From: Gammaproteobacteria bacterium UBA4421
Lineage (GTDB): Bacteria > Pseudomonadota > Gammaproteobacteria > Pseudomonadales > Azotimanducaceae
Assembly: GCA_002389675.1 (NCBI GenBank)
Contig: DGQF01000011.1
Location: 29,798 to 93,797, forward strand
DNA length: 64,000 bases
Direction: 5' to 3'
Both the position numbers and the translations under genes were made by a program. Positions 54,435 through 63,011 of this stretch are shown here, piece after piece; position 1 is the first letter of the stretch, and the number at the start of each line of letters is the position of its first letter. Below the pieces are notes generated by a model, which saw only the letters and a list, made by a program, of their open reading frames with translations, made no database searches and was not told the DNA's origin.

Positions 54435-55286
54435 CTAGCAGATATTTGACCCGCCGTTTAGCGCCTCTAGCGCACGTGCATGCAAGCTGGCGTTACTCGA
54501 AGCGAGGATATTGCCTCCTAAGCTGGGATTATTGCCATCGTAGGTCGTCACCACACCACCAGCGCCTCGGATAATAGGTATCAATGCCTGAATGTCATAG
54601 GCCTCAAGAGCAACGTCGGTACCAAGGTGCACAGTACCCATCGCCACCATCGCGTAGAGGTAACAATCTCCGCCCACCCGGCAAAGCTCCACTTGTCGCT
54701 TAAGCCGATCAAATTGACTACGACTGCTTTGCGTGAACCAATCGTAACCGGTAGTTGCAAGCACGGCGCGAGACAGTTCAGTGCACGAAGAAGTCACCAG
54801 CGTGCGGCGGTCTTCACCGCGCAGAAGAAAAGCTTGTTCTCCATCGCCACAGAACAACTCATCCGTGTAGGGTTGGTACATCACACCTATTATAGGTTGA
54901 TCGCCATCGAACAACGCCAATAAGACCCCCCAGTGCAACATGCCCGACACGAACGCTCGTGTACCATCAATTGGGTCTATCACCCAGGTCAGTCCATTAC
55001 CTTGGCTAAATCCATACTCTTCGCCGTAAACACCATGATTGGGGTAGGCCCGTTCTATAGCTTGACGGATAATTTTCTCTGCTGATTTATCAGCCTGCGT
55101 CACCGGGTCGAATTGCCCGTTTGACAATTTATTTTGAACTTCTACCTGCGCTCTAAAATACGCAAGCGTAGACGCTCCGGCTGCTTTCACCGTGCGTTGC
55201 GCAAATGCTAAATAACGGCTTTTGTCTTCCGCTGAGACGCTCACTTTTTCAGAATATCTAAAACTATCTGCCACGCCGATTACCAC
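54435..55286 (-). CDS. Inositol monophosphatase family, HisN-like phosphatase
   Basis: A 283-residue frame from GTG 55286; a GTG 14 codons later is also possible. Metal-binding motifs: GEEYG at 88-92, WVIDPIDGTRAF at 101-112 and LEAYDIQALIPIIRGAGG near the end. This subset includes histidinol-phosphatase HisN of bacteria and IMPase-like enzymes. With no his gene nearby the substrate is not certain. It is convergent with the PurN-like gene. Confidence 0.85.
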   Translation of the reverse strand: MVIGVADSFRYSEKVSVSAEDKSRYLAFAQRTVKAAGASTLAYFRAQVEVQNKLSNGQFDPVTQADKSAEKIIRQAIERAYPNHGVYGEEYGFSQGNGLTWVIDPIDGTRAFVSGMLHWGVLLALFDGDQPIIGVMYQPYTDELFCGDGEQAFLLRGEDRRTLVTSSCTELSRAVLATTGYDWFTQSSRSQFDRLKRQVELCRVGGDCYLYAMVAMGTVHLGTDVALEAYDIQALIPIIRGAGGVVTTYDGNNPSLGGNILASSNASLHARALEALNGGSNIC

Positions 55287-55661
55287 TTGTATGGGGGGAT
55301 TTACGATCGCAAAACAACGGAGAGGTCAGGCAAACACAATTAATGGGAGTATTGCTGTGGCCCGCACAGCGAGCATGTTTCTGCGAGGGAATCATTACCA
55401 GCGCAGGCACTACCATAATCTAGACCCTTGGTCTGGGAGCAACCTAGAAGCAAGCATAACGACCCCCATTTGAGACTCGATCCTTTTTGACTAATTTAAA
55501 TACCTGAAAGCGAACTTCGCTCGCCATCCCAAGAAACTGATCCTCGCAACGATGATCATACTGATTATTTCGATCTAGCTAAACACCCCTAAACCTGAAC
55601 AAAGGCCGCTGATTGAACGTCGCAAATCATAGAGATTGAGGTGCAGACAGCTTCTTCTAGC
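55287..55661. other. Intergenic interval hisN-like/methyltransferase
   Basis: A 375-base interval upstream of the HisN-like gene and downstream of the methyltransferase gene. Short frames here have no recognisable product. No strong stem-loop with U-run was found, so the end of the minus-strand signalling operon is not marked by a clear terminator. To my eye the sequence becomes more A+T-rich from here to the window end. Confidence 0.45.
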
Positions 55662-56408
55662 CTAGGACGGGGGGTTAGTGCAAACAGCTAAATCACAGCA
55701 ATCTCGATAACAGGTTTCAAGCAATTCTATCTCCCAACCAGCACCTTGCAATCTAGTCGCGAACTCTTCATTGCTATGCAACCAGTAGGATCCATCTGTT
55801 TGTGCCTTCGCTCCCTTCCTATTTTGCTTCAGATTTTCCGCGTTATCCCGATACCACCGGATCGCGTTACGTAACCCTAGCTCCTTCACCCGATTCTTCA
55901 AAATATAGTACGCCCAATCGATCAGTTGGACCTGACGACCAAAATCGATCACGTATAAAAAACCGCCGATGTTGGTCCAATTCCGAAGATTTCGGAGCAC
56001 GATATCGGGCTCTGGCATTGCGTAAATCGCATTCACGCAGACCACCAAATCAAATGTGCCTTGCGGGAAATCTACATCTCGGATGTCCCGCTCATGCACA
56101 ACGACTTCCAACCCTTCTCGATCGTACTTTTTGCGCGCAATAGCGGTCATCGATTCATTCCAATCTACATGATGCAACTCGGCGCCCGGAAACTGTTTAC
56201 CAACCTCTATCAAAAAATTTCCCGTCCCCGCACCCAGATCACAGACCCGCGGACGGCTTGGTATTTTGAGGTTTTTCAAACGTTCTCGAAATATATTAAC
56301 GTTTTCTTGGTAGGCAGGATTGGCATCACACAGCGCATCATAATTCTCCGAATACACGGACCAGTTGATGAGCTCTTTTGTTATCTCCCCACTATCGGAA
56401 TCTTTCAA
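55662..56408 (-). CDS. SAM-dependent class I methyltransferase
   Basis: A 248-residue methyltransferase with motif I VCDLGAGTGNFLIEVG at 56-70, the acidic loop LHHVDWNESM, and FDLVVCVNAIYAMPEPD (motif II/III region). The opening ITKELINWSVYSENYDALCDANPAY and IDFGRQVQLIDWAYYILKNRV resemble small-molecule or quinone/lipid methyltransferases. It follows the MMPL gene by 45 bases and is probably the last gene of that operon. It may modify a lipid product made there; the substrate is unknown. Confidence 0.85.
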   Translation of the reverse strand: MKDSDSGEITKELINWSVYSENYDALCDANPAYQENVNIFRERLKNLKIPSRPRVCDLGAGTGNFLIEVGKQFPGAELHHVDWNESMTAIARKKYDREGLEVVVHERDIRDVDFPQGTFDLVVCVNAIYAMPEPDIVLRNLRNWTNIGGFLYVIDFGRQVQLIDWAYYILKNRVKELGLRNAIRWYRDNAENLKQNRKGAKAQTDGSYWLHSNEEFATRLQGAGWEIELLETCYRDCCDLAVCTNPPS

Positions 56409-56453
56409 TCACATCGCCCTTGGCCACGACTATACTGCTACAAGTCTCGGACT

Positions 56454-58739
56454 TTACCTTTTCCCACCGACAACTAACAGCTTTGGTAGGATTATCAAAG
56501 TAAAAAACATCGCCAGTAAAAAGATTAGGAACGCAATTATCCCAAATACTTGGTTCACAGCATACGCGCTGAAATACATTAACAAAAATCCTAAACTCAG
56601 ACATACACTAGTCGCAACGACAGCGGCGCCGGATTTATGAACGGCATAAGACGCGGCCTCTTCTAACGTTAGACCGAGATACCGCCTTCCATCTTCGAAC
56701 CGATAAACAATGTGGATCGTATCATCAATGACTACGCCCACCGTCGCGGCAAGTATGATTGCGGCAGCCAACCCTATCTCACCTACTAACCACCCCCAAA
56801 TACCAAAGCCTGCCAATATTGGAATAGCTATGGAAAAAAGACCCACCCAAAACAAGCCAAACCGCTGAGCAATAAGCGCTAAAACACCAGCTACAATAAA
56901 TAGAACAGGAACAAGACCCTTCATCGATTGCTCTATATTCCGAGCAGATAAATGCGCAACCGGAATATTTTCACCCGTAACCAAAATAGCGATATCACTC
57001 GGGGCGTGCTTAGAGTGAAAGTTGTAAATTTCGGCCTCTAGTTTTCGCGTCTGATTCGAAGTAACCGCCTTAAGCAGAATTGAACTCCTCAATTTTTTCC
57101 TTGACGGGTCCAAAAACGCATTGCTTGTTTGGCGCGGCGGAAGACTAAGCTCATAGGCGAAAAACAATTGATTTATGGCAAGTTTGTCCGAGAGTCTGAG
57201 GGGCACATCAAGGGCAATAGAAACATCTTCTAGCACCGCAGACACGGTAGATACATTTAACACTTGAGGATGCGCCCGGAATTCGGCCTCAAATTCCCGC
57301 AGATAGTTCAACACCTCCGGGGCAAGTATTTCTCCCGCATTTTGAGCGCTTAGGACCATTTCAATTTGATACGGACTACCCACTCCTAGTTCAATTAAAC
57401 TCTCAACATTAGAACGAAAAGGAACATCTGAATCAAAATACCGCACAAAATCATCGTCAACTTTAAGCGCAGATACACCCAAGCTACCCAAAATAAACGC
57501 GAACAAACACAACCAAGCAAAACGTGTTTTGCCTTCGCTACGCTTCGCATAGCCATTAAGACACCCGCGAATAAATCTAAGCGCGACAAGTCTTTTGGAG
57601 ATTCGGAACTTCGGTAACAGCAATCCCAAAAATGTAAATGAAAGAACATATCCTGCGAAAACACCTACGGCAGACAACGCACCAAGTTCCTTTATCGGCG
57701 GAGAGGTAACAAATTGTAGTGAAAGAAGACTCAAAATAGAGGTAACCGCGGCAAACGACATTGGCAAAAACTGTGCGTTGAATGAAGCTTCTAAATGCTT
57801 GCGAGACGGGATTGCTCCATCGTCAAGCCTCTGCAGATAGTGCACTAGAAGATGCATTGCGCCCGCGACAACGAGTGTAAAGACCACAATCGGAACAATA
57901 GCTGTAGCTGTATTTAAGGTCATGCCCAACCAACCCGCCATTCCCAACGAAATTGCGGCTGCGAGGGAGCCCGTCAAAAAAAGCAACCCGGCCAGCTTTA
58001 CGCTACCCAAAAGCAACGCGAGCAAAACGAAGATCACCGCAAAGGCTAAAGACACAACTGTAGATGAATCCTTTGTTGCAGTGTCCACGAAAGCCTGCAT
58101 CATCGGTACAGCGCCGGTGTGATGAATAATCAGATCAGGGAAGTTTCCTTCAAAAGTTGCAATCAACGTTTGGATAGAATCAAAAGTTTCTGTCACGTCA
58201 GTCGGCAGTTCGACGTCGACATCTAAAATCACAAAAAGCATCACCGTACGGAGGTCATTTGATACCAACCGCCCTCTATTCTGGCTTCGCCCAACCAAAC
58301 TTGCGGCAGACGAGATACACACGTCCGGGCAAGCGACATCAAGCAGGTTTCCAACAACCAATTCGTCGTTTTCTGACACGGCTTGAGGAAGGCTTGCGAT
58401 CGAGATTGATCGTACATAGTTTCTCAGACTCGGCGATTCTCGCTCTAGCCACCGAAGGCTACTTCGAAATTCAGCCGAATCCAGAATCGTTTCGCTCGAG
58501 CTCACTCCAAAAGCAACAAAGCTATTGATTTCAAAATCGTCTTCAAATTCCAGTAGGTCGGCGTACTCTCTATAGTCGGCTGCGTAAAAAGCACGGTTAT
58601 CTGGCGAAACCTGCAAGTTAAATACACCGGCACCTATCAAAATCGATATCACGCTTACAAAGGCTATAATCGGGCGAGAATAATTTAGGAGCACAGATGA
58701 CACTAGCAAGTCAACGCACCCGAAATTTTTGGAATACAC
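56454..58739 (-). CDS. MMPL/RND-family lipid transporter
   Basis: A 761-residue RND protein of the COG1033/MMPL type with two repeats of an outer helix, a periplasmic domain and a five-helix bundle. Each half ends in an Asp-containing helix (AIVPIVVFTLVVAGAMHLLVHYL; GVVIDDTIHIVYRFEDGRRY). Such proteins export hydrophobic or acylated molecules, hopanoids or siderophore lipids. The start overlaps the acyltransferase gene by 29 bases, so the pump is translationally coupled to the enzyme that may make its cargo. Confidence 0.88.
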   Translation of the reverse strand: MYSKNFGCVDLLVSSVLLNYSRPIIAFVSVISILIGAGVFNLQVSPDNRAFYAADYREYADLLEFEDDFEINSFVAFGVSSSETILDSAEFRSSLRWLERESPSLRNYVRSISIASLPQAVSENDELVVGNLLDVACPDVCISSAASLVGRSQNRGRLVSNDLRTVMLFVILDVDVELPTDVTETFDSIQTLIATFEGNFPDLIIHHTGAVPMMQAFVDTATKDSSTVVSLAFAVIFVLLALLLGSVKLAGLLFLTGSLAAAISLGMAGWLGMTLNTATAIVPIVVFTLVVAGAMHLLVHYLQRLDDGAIPSRKHLEASFNAQFLPMSFAAVTSILSLLSLQFVTSPPIKELGALSAVGVFAGYVLSFTFLGLLLPKFRISKRLVALRFIRGCLNGYAKRSEGKTRFAWLCLFAFILGSLGVSALKVDDDFVRYFDSDVPFRSNVESLIELGVGSPYQIEMVLSAQNAGEILAPEVLNYLREFEAEFRAHPQVLNVSTVSAVLEDVSIALDVPLRLSDKLAINQLFFAYELSLPPRQTSNAFLDPSRKKLRSSILLKAVTSNQTRKLEAEIYNFHSKHAPSDIAILVTGENIPVAHLSARNIEQSMKGLVPVLFIVAGVLALIAQRFGLFWVGLFSIAIPILAGFGIWGWLVGEIGLAAAIILAATVGVVIDDTIHIVYRFEDGRRYLGLTLEEAASYAVHKSGAAVVATSVCLSLGFLLMYFSAYAVNQVFGIIAFLIFLLAMFFTLIILPKLLVVGGKR

Positions 58740-60195
58740 GCATTACAGGCGCAATCCAAGAAAAAAACTTATAAATACGAACCCGCACTAAATCCATGCC
58801 TGCAACTTCAACGAAGCCATTTTCAACTAGATATTCAAAAGGCTCACGATAAATAAGATTCCAAACAACCGGACTTACCCCTCGGCCCAAGCAAACATCA
58901 AACCCGTTCACAATTAAGACGTGCTGCACTCCGTTCCAAAATGGCTGCTCGTGCGTTAAGCCCGTCTCTCGACAACCTAGTTTCTTATAAACTTTTAACA
59001 ATTTGGGAAGTGCGACGACAACAACATTAGGCCTATCCAAACGTACGCATGTTGCCATCACTTGTTGGATCAACCTCGCAAATAAGTCGCTTCCTCTGAA
59101 ATTTGGATCGGTACACACCTTGCCCAGCTCGACGATTTTATCCCGACCGGGCAGATCGCTAGGCCAATCAACATAAGCTTCTTGCTCCAACGGGAGATCA
59201 GCATCAGGAAAAGAAATCCTACCTGTCGCGATCACTTTACCGTTATATTTTCCAACTAAAATTCGCCCTGCCGCATCTCTCATGTCAGCCATATCTTCAG
59301 GCCCGACATCCGAATCAACAATGTTTCCCTCGCGCGAATGAGCGTAGTGCCTCAAATTAAGCACCTTTCGGTAATCATCTTCACTTTTGATAAAATAAAA
59401 ATCAGCGCCATTAGCTACAGAAGGGGGTAAAAGGCCCTGAACACGAAGAGAATCCAAATCGTCAACGCAACTAAATTGAATCAGATATTGCGCCAGGGCA
59501 GTCTTTGCGCGCTCAGAAAGATTTATAAATTCGGCACCTACCTCCAATAAATCGCGGCCGTTTGCTGATATTATCCGAAGCCGGACTAACCTAACCGTCA
59601 CCAGCGCATTCCCAACGAGAGGCAAGCTCATCGTGAGTTTCAAGATCATGCCTTTCAGCAAGAATTTATTCCTCAAACTGCAAGTGAGCCTCACGCCCCT
59701 CGCACTTATGTCTCTCACCTTAAAATAAATATAATCGTTATAACGCCCAGGGCTTACAGCAATACATGTCGGGAAAAATTCATCCGAGCACAACCATCGA
59801 TCGCTTTTCCTACGCTCTTGAAGCTGATAATCAAATTCTTTTTCAGAAGCCACTGAGAGCCTGACGCCGAAAAAATGAAGAGGCCCCCGATCTCGCACTA
59901 CGTCAACAATAAGGCCTTCATAGGAAGACCGCTCGCCAAAAATCACGATTTGTAAATCGACTTCTTCTCCCTTCCTAAAGATTAGCTCCGCCGTTTCATC
60001 CAGGAGTTCCACGCCTAAGGGACTCAACTTCCAAATACGAATGTCAGCGTATTCAGAGGAAGCCCCTCGCCGTCTTATTCTTCCCACTATATTGTCCATC
60101 TGCCGCACATCAGCAGGCCAAATCGACCCATGAATAAAATCTAAATCGCTTTGCACCTGCTCACGCGTTCTGGGTAATTCTTTAGTTTCGTTCAT
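58711..60195 (-). CDS. PilZ domain fused to an N-acyl-amino-acid-synthase-like acyltransferase
   Basis: A 494-residue fusion. Residues 36-125 resemble a first PilZ-like domain (IWKLSPLGVELLD). Residues 126-245 are a PilZ domain with both c-di-GMP motifs, R129-x3-R133 and DISARG at 162-167. Residues about 260-490 resemble the GNAT/LuxI-fold FeeM-type N-acyl amino acid synthases (RKVLNLRHYAHSREGNIV, GKVIATGRISFP, IVELGKVCTDPNFRGSDLF). Such enzymes join an acyl chain from acyl-ACP to an amino acid. The fusion implies allosteric control of a lipid-making enzyme by c-di-GMP. Start overlaps the cyclase gene (ATGA). Confidence 0.8.
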   Translation of the reverse strand: MNETKELPRTREQVQSDLDFIHGSIWPADVRQMDNIVGRIRRRGASSEYADIRIWKLSPLGVELLDETAELIFRKGEEVDLQIVIFGERSSYEGLIVDVVRDRGPLHFFGVRLSVASEKEFDYQLQERRKSDRWLCSDEFFPTCIAVSPGRYNDYIYFKVRDISARGVRLTCSLRNKFLLKGMILKLTMSLPLVGNALVTVRLVRLRIISANGRDLLEVGAEFINLSERAKTALAQYLIQFSCVDDLDSLRVQGLLPPSVANGADFYFIKSEDDYRKVLNLRHYAHSREGNIVDSDVGPEDMADMRDAAGRILVGKYNGKVIATGRISFPDADLPLEQEAYVDWPSDLPGRDKIVELGKVCTDPNFRGSDLFARLIQQVMATCVRLDRPNVVVVALPKLLKVYKKLGCRETGLTHEQPFWNGVQHVLIVNGFDVCLGRGVSPVVWNLIYREPFEYLVENGFVEVAGMDLVRVRIYKFFSWIAPVMRVFQKFRVR

Positions 60196-61589
60196 GTGCC
60201 TTTGGATAGTTGTTCAAGAAACATTTCTAGTCTCTCCTGATTGGACGCAGAGGGTGGCATCGCTAGAACGAACTTCGTTTCGGGGAAATCTCTTATTTCA
60301 ATTCCAAGGGAATCAAGATCAAGACGTCGAAGCTGCAATTCTATATTTATCTCGTCTAGAACTTGTTTCGCGCTTGGTGAAATCAAGACATCGCCACTGG
60401 TAAGATGTGCCGCTAACGCCGGTTCTTTGGTCGCATCGTCCAACCTGCTCAAAAAGTTAACCGGAGAACCAAGCGCGGTTATCTCCATGGACGAATCAAG
60501 CCCGCCTACATTTCCGACCACGGCATTTCCAGACGAAACCAAGATAAACCTACGAATCTCCCTCGTCGAAGAGGTTCGATTCATATCAGTGTTAACCTGC
60601 GACATTCTCATAGCGGCAATAAGGGCACGCGGAACATTCACCGCGCGATTTTCATCGTCAAAGTATGCAAAAACCAAGTCCCCAATCTTTCTAGGAATAC
60701 CCGAATACAATTCTACCGCATCTGAGCAAGCCCGAACCTCGGGTAATACTGACTCACTTACAAAAGCTTCTAGATCTTTGGATCCTTGCGTGAACCCACG
60801 AATGTCGCTGAATAAACAAGCAACTTCTTTAGTCACGGGTCGCAAGACATCAACGCTGGCTTCCAAGATGCTCATCCGCTTTTCATTCACGAGGGCGTCA
60901 AGTCGGTCCGCAATCACTTTGGGGATAAATGCCCTGATTCGCTGAGCGAACTCAAGGTTGAGTTCGATAATTTGCTTTTGAGCAGCAGCATTTTGCTGTA
61001 CCAGCAGAAAATTTTTCACATCAGCTATATTCGCCCCTCGAATTACCACCACCACGAGTATCGTTACTACCGCAGCACTTCCAAACCATGAATCCGGCAA
61101 TCCCGCCTCGGCTAGAGAAAAATAAGTTGATGCGATCGTTAAAAATGCAAACAAGAAACTCTTGACTGGATTAAGTCTCAAAATAAACGCACTTCCGATT
61201 ACAAAGATGAAACTAAATATCCAAGCATCAAGTGAATACCAAACCGCAACGCGAGCCTGTGTAAAGCACATTAACCAAATAAAGAACACTGCAGGGACTT
61301 TGTAATAGCGAGTTGACGTCAGCGGTGACAAGTAAAAGGCGAGAGCGAGGAGCATCGCACCAGCCATACTCATCCGAAAGGCAAACCAAAAGTCTAGAGG
61401 CTCGAGGCCATTTATTCGATCAAAAAAGAAATAATGCCCGACGTAACCAACTATTGCGCAAGCAAACCAAATGGTATGAACCGCAATAAATGAACGTTTT
61501 TCACGCTCCAGCCATTCATTTTTCCATGGCGTGCCATCGAGCAGTAACGCAGGTGCAGAATAAGCAACGATTGACTCTAACCACTTCAT
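60192..61589 (-). CDS. Membrane-bound class III adenylate/guanylate cyclase-like protein
   Basis: A 465-residue protein with about six transmembrane helices (35-185), a coiled linker (195-235) and a class III cyclase domain. Metal-binding aspartates are Asp262 (SDIRGFT) and Asp304 (KIGDLVF); the transition-state pair Asn378 and Arg382 is in VNFLSRL. The substrate-specifying positions deviate: the Lys of the FxKxxGD pattern aligns with Arg300, and the Asp of IGDxVN is Ser375. ATP or GTP specificity, and activity, are therefore open. It is the first gene of the putative signalling operon. Confidence 0.85.
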   Translation of the reverse strand: MKWLESIVAYSAPALLLDGTPWKNEWLEREKRSFIAVHTIWFACAIVGYVGHYFFFDRINGLEPLDFWFAFRMSMAGAMLLALAFYLSPLTSTRYYKVPAVFFIWLMCFTQARVAVWYSLDAWIFSFIFVIGSAFILRLNPVKSFLFAFLTIASTYFSLAEAGLPDSWFGSAAVVTILVVVVIRGANIADVKNFLLVQQNAAAQKQIIELNLEFAQRIRAFIPKVIADRLDALVNEKRMSILEASVDVLRPVTKEVACLFSDIRGFTQGSKDLEAFVSESVLPEVRACSDAVELYSGIPRKIGDLVFAYFDDENRAVNVPRALIAAMRMSQVNTDMNRTSSTREIRRFILVSSGNAVVGNVGGLDSSMEITALGSPVNFLSRLDDATKEPALAAHLTSGDVLISPSAKQVLDEINIELQLRRLDLDSLGIEIRDFPETKFVLAMPPSASNQERLEMFLEQLSKGT

Positions 61590-61703
61590 TTAATTACGCT
61601 TCTTGAATGCCTCTAAACTCTAACAAGAGTATGGGATCAATACACTAAGTAGACACTGACCCCATTCCAAATATTTACAAATAGCCCCGCAACTCTCTAC
61701 CTT

Positions 61704-63011
61704 GTGTTTAAAAAGATGCTTAAAGCTTACGCTCAATACATTTCTGCTTCCGAGGATACATATCAACGATTTTCACCGTGGATACGCTTTATTGCCATAG
61801 CGGGCATAACCGTCCACATTCTTCTCCACTTCTCCAACAAAGTCTTGGGAGAGTCTGAACCCTCAATCCTAAGGTTTACTGCGATTGGTTTACTCAGCCT
61901 TTATGTTTTAGGCCATCACTTGGATAAACGCAATTTCACAGCGATTTTGAAGAGAAATTTCCTCCTAACGTTAATAATCACAGGGCCGCTGTTTTTGCTA
62001 GCCGGATACTTTTTAGAGTTGACGCAAGCATATCCCAAAGAAACAATATTAATGAGGCGCGCATTCGAATTCATCGCGGTTCTGGGCGCAGTGTTACTTG
62101 CATCAACTGATATTCTCATCGCTGGCATTCTAGCGTTTTGTGTTCTGGCGCTCGTCGCAATTTTGGCCATAACTTTCATTGCCATCGACCCTACAGAAAT
62201 AAACCTGATTTGGATCCTGACAGCGACGATCTACATTTCGATCTATCTTGCAATCATAATTATTGCGCGCAGACAAAACGACGAAGCACGTGCCCGCGAA
62301 ATAGCCTTGACAGCAATAGGCTCGTCAATAGCACACGAGTTGCGGACGCCCTTATTAAGCATCGCCGCGCGCGCAGCACATCTGAATCAACTTATTCTTC
62401 AAAGCCCTCAAATTCAAATAGACAATCTTACGGACAAAAAAAAAGCCCTCAACGTCGCCGAATTACCATCAGTAATACTCGATGAAGCCGAATCAGCATC
62501 TACCCTGATAGACATTTTTCTCGTCAGCAATTCAGTTTTAAAAATCCCGCGCAACGAATTGGAAAGTTTCAATCTTGATGAAGCAATAAGAGAAGCAATC
62601 GACCGCTTCCCTTACAAAAGCAAAGTAGACAGATCCATCGTTGAATACTCGACCACTGGGAGCAACCCTATCCGCGGATCAAAACTTATTTTGATCCACG
62701 TTTTTTTCAACCTGCTCAAGAACTCATTTAACCACTTAGGCATAACTGAAGAGCCCTCAATCAGCATCACCGTTACCGAAGCGGCCAATGAATTCCTCGT
62801 GTCTTTTTCAGACAACGGCTCAGGCATCCCAGCCGAAACAATCCCAAAAATTTTCGCCCCTGATTTTTCCACTTCGACCTTCGGGAGTGGCATCGGCCTA
62901 AACTTTTGCAGAGATAGTCTCGCAACATATTTCGGCGGAACAATATCTTGCACTTCAGAGATTGGCGAGTTTACTCGTATGGATATTGTTTTGCCTCGAG
63001 ATAACGGATAA
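61704..63011 (+). CDS. CqsS/LqsS-like sensor histidine kinase
   Basis: A 435-residue kinase starting at GTG 61704 (ATG 61716 is an alternative; neither has a clear ribosome site). Residues 28-188 hold about six transmembrane helices in pairs and no periplasmic domain. The H box is SIAHELRTPLLSI with His211; the N box HVFFNLLKNS is at 331-340, G1 DNGSGIP at 369-375 and G2 GSGIGL at 393-398. The six-helix sensor, the H box and the segment DRFPYKSK at 299-306 recall the CqsS/LqsS receptors for alpha-hydroxyketone autoinducers. No receiver domain is fused. It is divergent from the cyclase operon and its last 41 bases overlap the regulator gene. Confidence 0.85.
   Translation: MFKKMLKAYAQYISASEDTYQRFSPWIRFIAIAGITVHILLHFSNKVLGESEPSILRFTAIGLLSLYVLGHHLDKRNFTAILKRNFLLTLIITGPLFLLAGYFLELTQAYPKETILMRRAFEFIAVLGAVLLASTDILIAGILAFCVLALVAILAITFIAIDPTEINLIWILTATIYISIYLAIIIIARRQNDEARAREIALTAIGSSIAHELRTPLLSIAARAAHLNQLILQSPQIQIDNLTDKKKALNVAELPSVILDEAESASTLIDIFLVSNSVLKIPRNELESFNLDEAIREAIDRFPYKSKVDRSIVEYSTTGSNPIRGSKLILIHVFFNLLKNSFNHLGITEEPSISITVTEAANEFLVSFSDNGSGIPAETIPKIFAPDFSTSTFGSGIGLNFCRDSLATYFGGTISCTSEIGEFTRMDIVLPRDNG

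Noticed and set aside
55222..55473. 83-residue plus-strand frame before the HisN-like gene
   Set aside because: No ribosome site or recognisable domain, and it begins inside the HisN-like gene on the opposite strand.
58711..60195. True LuxI-type AHL synthase
   Set aside because: The acyltransferase shares the GNAT/LuxI fold, but no LuxR-type regulator accompanies it and the sequence is closer to FeeM-type synthases.
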